Of a stretch of 64,000 nt of DNA, positions 53,821 through 63,741 are shown in pieces (within the stretch, counting starts at the first letter, position 1; each line of letters opens with the position of its first letter). Origin of the DNA: Prorocentrum cordatum (Eukaryota; Sar; Dinophyceae; Prorocentrales; Prorocentraceae); assembly GCA_963575745.1 (NCBI GenBank), contig CAUYUJ010004581.1, positions 135,967 to 199,966 of the forward strand, written 5' to 3'. A model generated the notes under the pieces. That model did not search any database. It saw only the letters and a program-made list of their open reading frames with translations, and was not told the origin of the DNA. A program made the position numbers and the translations under genes.

Positions 53821-53906
53821 GTTGCGCCTCCCGTGCGCAGCACCCCGCGTGCTGCCCATCTCCGTGACGCCGAAGCCCACGGAGTGCACGATCGTCGCGA
53901 GGACGA

Positions 53907-55859
53907 TCAGGCCGCAGACGAGCTCCGCATGCGCTTCTGGCCATCTGACTTGTTCGCGAGCTTCGCGCTCTCGGTGACCCACGCGTCGTGCATTGACACA
54001 ATCATACGCGTCGCCTTCACGAGCTTGTTGCTTCCAGGGTTCACCTTCTCGCTGAAGTCCTGCAGCCAGCGCTCGAACTGCGAGATGGCATCCTCGTTCT
54101 TCTTCGCCTTGATCTTCTGGGGCATCTCCGCGACGTCGCCGCTGATGAACTTCGATAAGTTCACATTGCTCTTCAGCTCCTTGTCGAGGTTCTCCCTGGC
54201 TTTCAACACCTTTCCGATGTGGCCTGGCGTGTCGAACACGGCCCAGCTTTCGTCGGTACCTTTCACGTCGGAGATCAACGGATCTGCTGCGGTGATGGCC
54301 ATGCTGTAGGCGAGCTTGGCAGCCTTGGCATCGCTGATCAGAGAGTTCGCCTTCCTCTTCTTGGGTTGCTCTTCTGGAGTTGGAGGCTCTGCAGCTGGCT
54401 GCTCAGGACCCTTGCGCCTCCTCCTGCGACCCTCAGGCTCTGTGGGAGGCTCTGGCTGCGTCTCATCCTCGGCTTTCCGCTCTGCCGTCTCCTCTGCCTT
54501 CTCCTCTGCCGTCACCTCGGGCTTCTCCTCGGGCTCCACCTGCGCCTCTGCAGGCGGTGCAGGCGGCGCAGGAGCCGCCGTATTCTGCAACCTTGCAGCC
54601 CTCGTGCCGATGCTCAGCCAGGAGTCCTTGTTCTTGATATCGGTGCTGCCCGAGCTGTAGGCCGTCTTCGTCAGCTGCCAGCGCTCCTCGTACGACTCCT
54701 CGATGCCGTCGATCCTGTAAAGGTGCAGCCAGTCCTTGCGCCACGTGCACCACTTGTAGAACGGCGGCCCCATCGCAACGCATTTCAACGTGTAGTGGAT
54801 CGCGTTATGTTCTCCTCTCTTGCCCCCGCCCTCCTCCGCGATGATGCGGCTCAGCACGTAGTGGCGCTCGTCAGGGAAGGTCCTCCTCGACAAGCGCTCC
54901 ATCTTGACCTTCTCCTGCTTCCACTCCGTGAACTGCTTCTTCATCCACCTCGCGCGGAAGTCGCGCTGCGCATCGGGGTTGCGGCCAAGTGCTTTGTAGT
55001 TCTGCTTCGCTTCGATGCTCTCTTCGCTCTTGCCGTTGATGAATCTGCCCCGCTGGCCGCCCGCTGGATTGCCGGCGGCACCCCGAGCATCGAACTTCCA
55101 ATCCTGCGCCATCATCTGCTTGAAGAACTCCGCCCTCGGCTCATTCAAGTTCAAGACATCCATATCCGACAACAAATTATCATTGCTGGTGGCCTTGTGG
55201 GCGTCGGCCATGAGCTTGTCCATGCTCTCTGGAAGGTCGCGACCTGCGCTCATCAGGCTGTTGGCCTCATCCTCAAGCATGGCCTCCAAGTCGCGTGCTC
55301 GACCAACGTCACCATCCGAGCCTACCCAAGATGACGCAGCTGTCGATGGCACGGCTGTCGAGGCCTCGACCCCCGTCTCCTTCATCGCATAAATCTTCAT
55401 GCTGGCCTCCGTCACCCTCTTGGCGAAATCCACATCCACGTCCTCGCTATCCTCGGCGCAGGCGTCTAGCAGCCCGTCTGCGTCCTCCACCTCTTGCTCC
55501 TCAATCTTCATTTTGAGCTGGTGGAGGTAGTCCTGCTCCTCGCCATCATCGGAGCTGACCTCCACCATGTCGGCATACGGATCCTCCAGGACCTGGCTGG
55601 TGAACGCTTGGTCCATCGATGCCTCAGCCATCGTTGCGTCTATCTCAATCTGAGTAGCTGGCTGGGTGTCGGAGCTATCGTCCTCGGGCTCGGTGCCGCC
55701 GTTGCCCTCACAGGGCGGCATGAGGGCCACGGGCTCGGCGGGTTGCTCGCTGTCTGCCTCGACCCCGGGCGTCTGGGTCTCGACGGGGAAGCTGGGCACA
55801 GTCTCGTCGGGACCCTGATCATTGCTGTCAGGCAACGACTCTGGCTCCTGAGACGCCAT
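53907..55859 (-). CDS. 650-residue acidic-core protein, dinoflagellate-type, unassigned
   Basis: A single uninterrupted frame from ATG (55859) to stop. Residues 1-170 are acidic with VEVSSDDGEEQDYLHQLK. The middle (about 235-420) is the most conserved-looking part: EFFKQMMAQDWKFDARG, FRARWMKKQFTEWKQEK, HNAIHYTLKCVAMGPPFYKW, LYRIDGIEESYEERWQ. 430-500 is a Pro/Glu/Lys linker with RRRRRKG and KKRKAN, which would suit nuclear import. The C-terminus is helical. I recall dinoflagellate proteins with a similar alternating Trp/Lys block but know no function. It lies 1.9 kb upstream of the transposase-like gene on the same strand, so an accessory DNA-binding role is possible. Confidence 0.75.
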   Translation of the reverse strand: MASQEPESLPDSNDQGPDETVPSFPVETQTPGVEADSEQPAEPVALMPPCEGNGGTEPEDDSSDTQPATQIEIDATMAEASMDQAFTSQVLEDPYADMVEVSSDDGEEQDYLHQLKMKIEEQEVEDADGLLDACAEDSEDVDVDFAKRVTEASMKIYAMKETGVEASTAVPSTAASSWVGSDGDVGRARDLEAMLEDEANSLMSAGRDLPESMDKLMADAHKATSNDNLLSDMDVLNLNEPRAEFFKQMMAQDWKFDARGAAGNPAGGQRGRFINGKSEESIEAKQNYKALGRNPDAQRDFRARWMKKQFTEWKQEKVKMERLSRRTFPDERHYVLSRIIAEEGGGKRGEHNAIHYTLKCVAMGPPFYKWCTWRKDWLHLYRIDGIEESYEERWQLTKTAYSSGSTDIKNKDSWLSIGTRAARLQNTAAPAPPAPPAEAQVEPEEKPEVTAEEKAEETAERKAEDETQPEPPTEPEGRRRRRKGPEQPAAEPPTPEEQPKKRKANSLISDAKAAKLAYSMAITAADPLISDVKGTDESWAVFDTPGHIGKVLKARENLDKELKSNVNLSKFISGDVAEMPQKIKAKKNEDAISQFERWLQDFSEKVNPGSNKLVKATRMIVSMHDAWVTESAKLANKSDGQKRMRSSSAA

Positions 55860-56374
55860 GGCCCCGCGCTGCGCAGGTCTGTGTCCTTCGGGCCAGGGCG
55901 CCGCTCGGGCACCAGGACTTGGGCCAGAAACTGGCTGAGGGTTGGGGTTGATTTGGTTCGTGTCTGAGTGCTTCGAATGTCATCAAAAAAAAAAAAAACG
56001 TATCCTCTCACGCTTCCCCGTTCTCTCCCTCCTCTCGCCCTCTCATCTCCCTCCTGTCCCTCCCCCTCCCCTCTCGTTCCTTCGTCCGTCCCTCCTCCGT
56101 CCTCCTCGGGGCCTCCTCTCCCTGCCAGTCCATCGGCCCCCAACTTGGGCCTCCCCGAGGCCTTGCCCCGTACGTTCAGTCGTGTTCCGTTTTTTTTTTT
56201 CTGGGCCCCCGCTTGGTTGGCAACGGCCTCGAGTCTAGCGGACGGCGCCCCTCAGATCGAGTTGGTTCATGAAGTTCTCTGGCGGCGAGTCCATGTCGGA
56301 CATCTCTGCCTTTCGAGGGGGGCGATGATGGGCAAAAGATGGACAGGCGGGGGGAGAGGTGCAGGATTGGCGGC
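55860..56374. other. spacer upstream of the 650-residue ORF; promoter not identified
   Basis: Contains a poly-A of 13 (55985-55997), a pyrimidine-rich stretch (56000-56110) and GTTTTTTTTTT (56190). I see no TATA-type or other core element in a meaningful position. Confidence 0.4.
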
Positions 56375-56662
56375 CTAGTGCGACGAGAGTTTCTTGTCGA
56401 GCTGTGCCCTCAGCTTAATGTACTCGGAGACTTCCTTAATGGAACTGTTTAAGATCGGTTTGAAAATGGGGGGGGGGGGGGCGAGTGGGACCAGGCGGTC
56501 CTTTAACTTGCTGTTCTCCCTCCAGCGGCAGATGAAATCGACCCTGGCCCGTTGTATTCTGGCACGAAACACCGCTTTAGTTTTGGGGTCCATCAAGCTG
56601 CACTGTTCTGGCCTCAGCCTGTCAGACACGACCTCGGGCATGATGCTGGGAGCGGGTTCCAT
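56375..56662 (-). CDS. probable terminal exon of a minus-strand gene, unassigned
   Basis: 95 codons ending in a stop at 56375: MEPAPSIMPEVVSDRLRPEQ, then KAVFRARIQRARVDFICRWR and FKPILNSSIKEVSEYIKLRA. Mixed charged/hydrophobic composition, clearly not repeat derived. A further exon-like piece, FPAAHGKYHIEKLQFETEVI, is on minus at 56885-56815, with microsatellite on both sides. Together with the 57.2-58.96 kb chain these may be exons of one gene. Confidence 0.45.
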   Translation of the reverse strand: MEPAPSIMPEVVSDRLRPEQCSLMDPKTKAVFRARIQRARVDFICRWRENSKLKDRLVPLAPPPPIFKPILNSSIKEVSEYIKLRAQLDKKLSSH

Positions 56663-56744
56663 GTCCTCGATTCGCAGCCGAATGACCGAGAGTAAGAGAA
56701 GAAAGGCGAGGAGTCAGAGGAGGCAGACTAGGATAATGAAGAGC

Positions 56745-56800
56745 AGGAGGAGGAGGATGATGATGATGATGAGGAGGAGGAGGAGGAGGAGGAGCGGCAG
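56745..56800 (+). repeat. GAG/GAT microsatellite
   Basis: GAGGAGGAGGATGATGATGATGATGAGGAG. Confidence 0.9.
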
Positions 56801-56894
56801 CAGCAGCAGACGGCTGAGGATGACCTCGGTTTCGAACTGCAGCTTTTCGATGTGATACTTGCCGTGGGCCGCCGGGAACCCATGTATGTCGCGC

Positions 56895-56905
56895 GTGTGT
56901 GTGTG

Positions 56906-56966
<61 letters not shown>

Positions 56967-57145
56967 TGGTGTGGTGGTGGTGGTGGTGGTGGTGGTGTGG
57001 TGGTGGTTGGTGGTGGTGGTGGTGGTGGTGGTGGTGGTGGGTGGTTGGTGGTGGTGGTGGTGGTGGTGGTGGTGGTGGTGGGGTGGTGGTGGTGGTGGTG
57101 GTGGTGGTGGTGGTGGTGGTGTGTGGGGGGGGGGGGGGGGGGGTC
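56895..57145 (+). repeat. GT then GGT microsatellite
   Basis: GT dinucleotides to 56965, GGT trinucleotides to 57120, then a run of about 20 G. It probably lies in an intron if the flanking exons belong together. Confidence 0.97.
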
Positions 57146-57221
57146 GCAGCTGTGGTCGACGAAGTGCTGCGGTTTCGGTTCGACCGATATCGAGGGAGCT
57201 GGATGGGGATGTGGGGATACA

Positions 57222-58955
57222 TCAGGAGAAGGAAGAGTAGGACGTCGACCTCTGCGTCTTCCCCGATAGTGCATAAGTAATACACAAGCCGTCGATATTC
57301 GGGCGGGATCTGGGGGGCAGGAGGCGAGGATAACACGGCGAGGATGAGGAGAATGAGGGAGGGGAGGTGGATGAGAAGGATGGGCAGGAAGGGGAGGAGG
57401 AGAAACAGGAGGAGGAGGGGGAGGAGGCGAAGAGGGAGGAGGCGGAGGAGGAGGAGGAGGAGGATACTACCCTTTCCATTCCCAACGCCTCCGTTGTCGC
57501 AGCAATCGGCGCTGGCGACGTAGCCGTCGGTGCTGAAGTAGCCTTCGGTGTTGGCGAAGTAGCCTTCGGTGGTGGCGAAGTAGCCTTCGGTGCTGAAGTA
57601 GCCTTCGGTGTTGAAGTAGCCGTCGGTGCTGAAGTAGCCGTCGGTGCTGAAGTAGCCTTCGGTGGTGGCGTAGCCTTCGGTGGTGGCGTAGCCGTCGGTG
57701 CTGACGTAGCTCTCGCTGCTTTCGCAGCTGGGCCCGCTGGCGAAGCCGCTGCGGGTCGCTTCATACCCGCTGGTTGGTTAGCAGCAATTCCGTCACCGAT
57801 GTCATCGCTGTCAGAGAACTCGTCCACGGGCTCGGCCTCCTCAGTATGTTCCTCCTCGTCCCCCTCAGCGTGTTCGGTGTCCTCCTCGGCGGCGTCGTCC
57901 ATGTTCTGAGCCTCCACGCCCGATGGCCGTTTGGCAACAATGGCCGGCCGCTTCAGAACTGCACAATTGGGCAATGGTTTGAACACGTGTTTTTTTCTTG
58001 GCCTGCCCCGCCTCTGATTTACTCATCTCTCCACGGGCCATCTGCTCGACAAACCCCTTCATCGCCACAATCGCTTCCTCCTTTGATGATGGCTCGTGGT
58101 GTGTAATCACAAGTTGAAGGCGCGCGACCTCGTCCTTGGCCCCTTCTCCCCTCATCTTGATCCGCAACATGTTGACGACGTTGTCCTTCTGGGTCTCGTT
58201 CTGCTCCAGCAGCCTCCACGTAGTGCCCTTGTACTCGTACCTGTGTAGCTCATGACATCTACTTCCCTTTCGAGCTGCATGGTGCTTTTGTTGATTGAGC
58301 TCGGCGTATGTTAAGGATGGAATCTCCCATGTCCCACCGTCCGTCCACTTCGCAACCGCGCAATCTGTACATCTGCGGCGTCGTCTTTCACTAGGGGCAA
58401 AGACGGTTGCCTGACGCCGAGGCCGCCCCTTGATAAAATCTCGCAGCGGTAAGCCAACATCTCGTCCTTCTCGAACTTGTACTCGTAGTTGCGGCATGCT
58501 GAGCTTCCTGAGTTACCACTTGTCGGGGCGTCATTCAAGAAAAACACAAGCCACTCTGGTGGCTCATCCGACTGCGCGGCCTTGTGTTTTATGATTGCCT
58601 GGTCGACGTCGCGCCGTAGCGCGCGCATTCTGTGCGCCATCTTGTCGCTGTATGCGTCAATCTCTGCTCCGAGTTTCCAATCCTTCTCCCTCTCACGAGC
58701 TGCAGCGGCCACTGCTCTAGCCATCGCTTTTTAGGCCATCCCATGAGGTATGCGTCTGATTACCTCTTGGTAGCGTGTAATCATCGGCGTGTCCCGAGGT
58801 CCGCACAACTGGTCTCTGTAGGCGATCAGCGCAGAGCTGTCCAGGAAATCCAAACAACCTTTTTTGGCAGCCTCCTGGTCTTCGCTCAAAGACATCGTGC
58901 GCAGAGCGTGTGACCAGCACGCCAGCGCAATAAATATGGAGTGAAACAACTTCAT
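57222..58955 (-). CDS. multi-frame minus-strand gene with signal-like start and KRPA/SAPTAT repeats
   Basis: Four overlapping frames follow on minus. 58955-58731 starts MKLFHSIFIALACWSHALRT, a signal-peptide-like or anchor segment, then KKGCLDFLDSSALIAYRDQL. 58724-58311 has DAYSDKMAHRMRALRRDVDQ, then EWLVFFLNDAP and YEYKFEKDEMLAYRCE. 58497-57865 has GTWEIPSLTYAELNQQKHH, RYEYKGTTWRLLEQNETQ and KGFVEQMARGEMSKSE. 57986-57222 has LKRPAIVAKRPSGVE, an acidic run and MKRPAAASPAGPAAKAAR, then SAPTATSAPTAT repeats. KRPA motifs are frequent in dinoflagellate proteins. Short introns or frameshifts must join the pieces, so it may be a pseudogene. Function unknown. Confidence 0.5.
57505..57715. repeat. 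18-bp coding minisatellite
   Basis: GAAGTAGCC(G/T)TCGGTGCT repeated about 11 times, some units 15 bp. On minus it encodes the SAPTAT/PPPKAT repeats of the overlapping gene, and unit changes are multiples of three, which favours translation. Confidence 0.9.
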
Positions 58956-58959
58956 ATAT

Positions 58960-59100
58960 ACATAACTTCGTCGAAGCGTCGAAGAAATGCACCTATCGCG
59001 CCCAAACGGCTACGCACGGAGGAGGACAGGCGGGGGGGAGGACGGGGCGACATTCGCATCAACTCTTGTCTTCTAACGGGGGAACCGTACGTGTGAGGGG
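58960..59100. other. no supported gene
   Basis: A short spacer upstream of the minus-strand gene start at 58955. No core promoter element is recognisable. Confidence 0.4.
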
Positions 59101-59109
59101 TGTTCTGAA

Positions 59110-59260
59110 ATGAATGGTGTTTGCGCGTGCGGTCTGTGCCACTGGAGTCATCGGTGGAGCTGCCTTAGGGATGTGCCGAAATGGGTGCCGTTGACGCATG
59201 TGGCCTGTGCTGCTGAGGCTTTCGGTGGAGCTACCGAGGGGTATCTGTCAAAAGAAATAC
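59110..59260 (-). repeat. two diverged units of the 77-bp satellite
   Basis: GTGCCACTGGAGTCATCGGTGG and TGCTGCTGAGGCTTTCGGTGG, each followed by AGCT and a CC/GGGG end, 75 bases apart. These match the complement of the 32.2-33.3 kb unit (GCGCCACTGGGACCTTCGG, then TGGAGCTCCCTA). Confidence 0.6.
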
Positions 59261-59289
59261 CGCTGACCCCTTTCAGACGGCCGCCAAGC

Positions 59290-59400
59290 ACGTGATCAGA
59301 ATTCGCCGACCTGGGGAGGTCGCTAGGCGTGTGAGGCTTACGCTGAATAAGGAATTCGCCGACCTCATAAGAGGCCTCCAGGCGTGTGAGAACTATCATA
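59290..59400 (+). repeat. short duplication
   Basis: AATTCGCCGACCT occurs at 59299 and 59353, each followed by AGG and GGCGTGTGAG. Confidence 0.75.
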
Positions 59401-59439
59401 TGGGTATCGTATGGACGCTACACAGCAAAGCGCACATAT

Positions 59440-59700
59440 ACTTTAGTGCAATATCTAACATATGTTGCACAATTGTATGTTCACTTAACACAGCTAGATT
59501 ATATATATATATATGTATCATAACATACCACATGTATACATACTATACCTACACTATGTCACACGCACACTATGTATTAGTGTATGCACAGATGTACACG
59601 CTGTGCACTACACAATCTATATATATGTACATATACATAATATATGTATATGTGTGTATGTATATAAACATATATATATACATAGAGAACAAAACATGCA
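59440..59700. repeat. TATATA/TATGTA AT-rich tract, right side
   Basis: Same composition and size as 46546-46830 and placed equally next to the GATC palindromes, in mirror orientation. Confidence 0.92.
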
Positions 59701-59714
59701 TATGACTAATACTA

Positions 59715-59883
59715 CACACTTGTTGGTCGCGCAGATCAGATTTGATCGCTCGGATCAGATTTTGCAGTTTGGATCTATTTTGTCCTCGCGGGAAACCGCG
59801 GATCAGATCCGACCTCTTGGATCTGATCTGAACCGCTTGGAAACGCAGGATCTGAAAAATAGTCCCTGTGGATCCCCAGGGAT
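59715..59883 (-). repeat. right inverted terminal sequence with GATCAGATCC palindromes
   Basis: Ends AGGATCTGAAAAATAG, then TCCCTGTGGATCCCCAGGGAT at 59874-59883. It is the mirror of 46402-46545, with four GATC palindromes. Confidence 0.85.
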
Positions 59884-61320
59884 ATCATCCGCGCCCCGTT
59901 CGACAGCGCCCAGCTGCAACCGGCGCGGGCGCCCCCGCGGCGCCCCGGGGCTTCGCGTGACCTTGCAGCGCCGTCAGACTGCGCGCGAGTAACTCGCAAG
60001 ACCCCGCGATGAACCCCCGAGAGTGACCGACTCAAGCGGCCGCCGCCCACCGCCCCTCGCGCGCGCGAAAAACGCCCGCGTCGAGCTCGCCTGGGCGGGC
60101 AAGCGCGGGCGGCCCCCCCCTTCAGATCGCCGGCGCGGCCGGCGGCAAGGTCGTCGGGCGCCCGACCCCTGCGGCCCCGAAAGATCAGGGTGATCGGGGC
60201 CGGAGTGTCCTGAAAGTGAAAACGGGCCTCCATGGGCCCCCCGCCCGGCACGTCTCGCCGCGGCTGCGCGACCGCGCCCCTCGCGCTCGCAGTCCAGCGA
60301 CAGCCTTCCCCGTCTGGGCGCCCGAGCGCCTGGCCAGGCTCCAGCGCGCCGCCAACTTCAGACGCGCGGCTGCCCCTGGCCTGCGCCGTCCACGGGCGAC
60401 GCTCCTTGACCTGCTCCTGCTCCTCTTCCTCTGCCATCTCCAGCAGGGTCGGCCCCGCTTTCCCGCGGCGCTCTCTCGTCGGCCCTCTCCTGCTGACACC
60501 TCGAAGCGTTCTCGCGAAATCCCGCCATCCTGGCCGCGCCGCGAGCAGTCGCCACTCCGCCGTCGACGGCGTCCAAGACGCTCTGGCCCAGCTGCATCGG
60601 CCCTGGTCCACCGCCAACTCCAAGCTCGCGAGGCGCCGCGCCGCATGCCCCGCGCAGGATGCGGGTCCGCGGCCGCGGCGAGGCGCAACCATCCTCTCAG
60701 AGACTTCTGCGCGCGCGCCCTCCTCGAGCGCCGCGCAGAGTCGAATGCGTCCCAGATGGCGCGAGGTAGGACGCCTGCTCCACGCGCTCGCGGCCCATCG
60801 AGCGCCCACGACTTCTGCTCCATCTCTGGCTACGCCGCAGGCGCCGCGCGTCCGAACTCGACCGCGTCGCCGACAGCGGTGGAAGATGAGCCCCCTCCTG
60901 CTCGACCTCGAAACTTCGACGGATCTAACGCTCTGCGACCTCCAGCTCCGCGCGCTCGGCCGGCTGGGCAACCGTCCAGCCTTTGGCGAACCGCCAGCTC
61001 TACGGGCCTCTCTGCGCCATCGAGCCTGACCATGCCGCCAGATGCCGAAACTGCAGCCCCATCTTCATTCCCGATGAGACCCCCATCGATCTGCGCACCG
61101 AGCCGCGCGTCCGAGGAGCCCGCCACCGCCCGCGCTTGGTCGTCGCCCGCGCCGTCCACCATGTCTGCCACCAAGATGGCGTCGCGCTGTCGCGCCTCTC
61201 GCTGATGGCCCTGGAACGCTAAGTTGTCGATCTGGTCGAACGCGCAACGCTGATTGGCACTGTCACCTGGGAGGCTGCAGCCTGACCGACAACGGTTGGG
61301 CGGCGCGTCTGCGAGCAATC
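59884..61320. other. GC-rich region, coding uncertain
   Basis: Very GC-rich, so long frames are open on both strands. Minus pieces such as QIDNLAFQGHQREARQRDA, ILVADMVDGAGDDQARAVAG and LIGNEDGAAVSASGGMVRLD (61.3-60.95 kb) look somewhat protein-like, but the + strand is equally open. I cannot support a specific gene. Confidence 0.35.
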
Positions 61321-61344
61321 ATGCGATGTCAAGTCGTAAGTTGC

Positions 61345-61975
61345 AGACGAACGCGCGTTGGAAGTCCCGATGTTTTGGAGTCGCGCCGCCGCAGGCTTTG
61401 AAGCGCGAGGCTCAAGCGCGCTCGAAGACGCGGCCTCAGGGGGGCCTGGCAAGAGCCAGCGCTCCGCGAGCGCCCGCCTTTCCACGGCCGCCAGACGCGG
61501 GCGGCGAGCTCCTCGCCCACTGCCCGCGCTGGCGCCAGGGAAGCCGAGGTCGCTCGTTGAGTGCCAGGGGCCCCGCAGACAACCAGGAAAGCGGTTTACC
61601 GCGTTGAACCCCCAGGGCCTCTCCAGAGAGCCCGACCTAAAGGTGGCAGCCAGGGGGCGGCTGGAGCCGCGCACGTGCGGGGCGAGAGGGCGGCGCGCAG
61701 CCCGAGAGGCCCAATCGTGCCCCCAACCCCATGCGGCGTTGTTCCACGTGTTTGGGGTCTCACTTTCCTGGCGTCGCGCCCCCGCAGTTTCGGGCGCGCG
61801 AGGCTCGAGCGCGCTCGAGGACGCGGGCAAGAGCCAGCGCTCCGCGAGTACTTGCCTTTCCTCGGCCATCGGGCGCGGGCAGCGAGCTCCTCGCCCACTG
61901 CCCGCGCCGGCGCCAGGAAAGCCCGATATCGCTCGCTGAGTGCCGGGGGCCCCGCTGACACCAATAATGCGACTT
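61345..61975 (+). repeat. direct duplication, unit about 380 bp
   Basis: GAAGCGCGAGGCTCAAGCGC (about 61399) and GGGCGCGCGAGGCTCGAGCGC (about 61791) start matching blocks sharing GCAAGAGCCAGCGCTCCGCG, GGCGAGCTCCTCGCCCACTG and GAGTGCC(A/G)GGGGCCCCGC. About 85% alike by eye. Confidence 0.85.
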
Positions 61976-62049
61976 ACCCCGGTGCCAATCTTTCTACTCG
62001 CAGCCCATCAGGATCCTTCAACATTTGCCTCCAGCGCAGGGCAGCTGTC

Positions 62050-63127
62050 TGAATTCTCATCCTCGGGCTCGGGGGCAGCGCGAGGGCGACTGCATCGGCC
62101 AGCCTGAGACGAGCACACTCTGGCAACTTTCATTCCGCTCCACCTGCCCTGCTGGAGGGTAAATTCCACATTCGCACGGCGAATGAAATGGGCGGGCGCC
62201 CCCCTTCGCCTGAGAATTTGCATCGCGAAGCCTCGATTGTCAAAATCGAACAAGCTGAGCAGAAGGGGCAACTCCTTTCGATCTTCAGCCGCTGGCATCT
62301 CACAGAGAAGCTTGTCCGCCATAAGGCTCAGGTATCGAGGTTTGAAAGTTTTCGACTGACTCCATCGCGCAAGCACACGTCTTCGAAAGCGCCTGTCATG
62401 AGCCCCATCTTCGAGGACTCGATATGAAGGACAGCGCGCTTGTCTCTGACTTGCACATGCCGTGGCCGCAGTGCGAGGATCTCGCCTGTTCGCATGACAC
62501 TCTCGAGGCCGACGAGCAACGTCGTCGCCAAATCTTCCCAGCCAAGGCCCCACGCGGCAGCAGCCAAGGCTAGGGCGATCTCGGCAGTGAATGGAGTAGC
62601 GCGGCAGGGCGTACACTGTCTCTCCCATGTCCTAACCAAGCTCCAGTTCTGCCTTTCAAAGACGGCATCATCCACTGCGGCGCAGCAGCTGCGTTCACCG
62701 CGGGGCACGGCGGCTCGAGCTCGGTCCAGCAGGCCTCAATGTATTCGCCGAGCTTGCCGTCGACCTCTCGCAACGAAGACAATCGAACGCTCTGAGCTCG
62801 CCGCCAAGCACAAGACGCTTGGCGCAACGAGCATACCGATCACGAGTAGGCTAAGTGATCTGGAGGTCTCGCAAGCGCCTGCGCGTGCCTCTCCTGGCGA
62901 ACTGAGAACGCGCGCACAGCCAACTTCTGCGCCCGCCGCCCCGCAGTCTCAAGTGGACTCGTTTCGGCGCCATTTCTTCGGACAAGCTCTCGAGCAGGTC
63001 GGTTACTGGGGTCCGACTTCGCGTTGATGTAGCCAATGCCAACGTAGAGATCTGAGCTCCAGAAGATGGCAGAGCACTGACGTGTCAACCCGCGGAGCTT
63101 CCCCGAGGATCTCCGACCTCGCGCCAA
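62050..63127 (-). pseudogene. tyrosine recombinase (phage-integrase fold), frameshifted
   Basis: Reading minus from the right: VDGKLGEYIEACWTELEPPC (about 62.77 kb), WLGHGRDSVR, then TPFTAEIALALAAAAWGLGW and ATTLLVGLESVMRTGEILAL (about 62.59-62.49 kb) with the catalytic-Arg RTGE motif, VRDKRAVLHIESSKMG, GAFEDVCLRDG, and LPLLLSLFDF. The C-terminal box is AMQILRRRGAPAHFIRRANV, then QGRWSGMKVARV (about 62.22-62.13 kb), matching LRRGGAT..F..G....I...GRW. The active-site Tyr is not certain. At least two frame changes occur. The family cuts and rejoins DNA in Crypton/DIRS-type elements and phages; dinoflagellate genomes hold many copies, as I recall. Confidence 0.7.
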
Positions 63128-63249
63128 GATCGAAGCTACCTCCTGCGATGGGGGGACAAAATGCCGACACCGACGCCAAGGAAGTCATTTGCTCCCTAAA
63201 AATTAAGCATGCGACTTGGGCCAGCGCGAGCCCCTCCCAGTCTTCGGAA

Positions 63250-63660
63250 TCGCGGGGGGGGGGGGGGGGGGCCGGGGGCGGGGAACATCGCGCAGCGCGT
63301 AGGAGGGGGGCAAGCAACGACAAGCGCAGACGAAATGCGATGGTGGGCGCTCTCGGATGACCCAAGACATCCACCCCGCCGCCGCCGTCCTCCGCGCCCT
63401 CTCCCCGCCCGCTTGGCCCCCCTCATTGTCTTTCCCCCTCCCCCCACCCGCCTCCTGCCCGCCCCCGGTCGCGTCCCCGACGCTCTAGAAGCCCGAGGCA
63501 GGCGCCCGACGATTCCGATTCTACCGCCTGCCCCCCGCGCCGGGGGCGGGGAGGCAGGGCTGCCCTGCGCTGCCGGGGCCCGAGAGCACGGCGCTCTCTT
63601 AACCCCGGCCCACAGGCCCTGGCCAACTTCAGAAGTCGGAGAGAGGCTCCGCTCCCTCCA
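63250..63660. other. GC-rich, no supported gene
   Basis: Poly-G (63254-63270), then pyrimidine-rich and Pro/Arg/Gly frames without protein character. Confidence 0.45.
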
Positions 63661-63680
63661 CCCGCTGCTCCAGCGGGGGC

Positions 63681-63741
63681 CTTGGCGCCGGCGTCGGCGG
63701 CCCAGTGTTGTCGGGGGCGAAATGCCGCCGCCGGCGCCAAG
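63681..63741. repeat. inverted repeat (hairpin)
   Basis: CTTGGCGCCGGCGTCGGCGG at 63681-63700 and GCCGCCGCCGGCGCCAAG at 63724-63741 pair over about 18 bases with one mismatch and a loop of about 23 bases. Confidence 0.8.

Noticed and set aside
59775-61205. 398-codon minus and 329-codon plus frames in the GC-rich region
   Set aside because: Both strands are open because of extreme GC content; Arg/Ala/Pro composition and no domain, so neither can be preferred.
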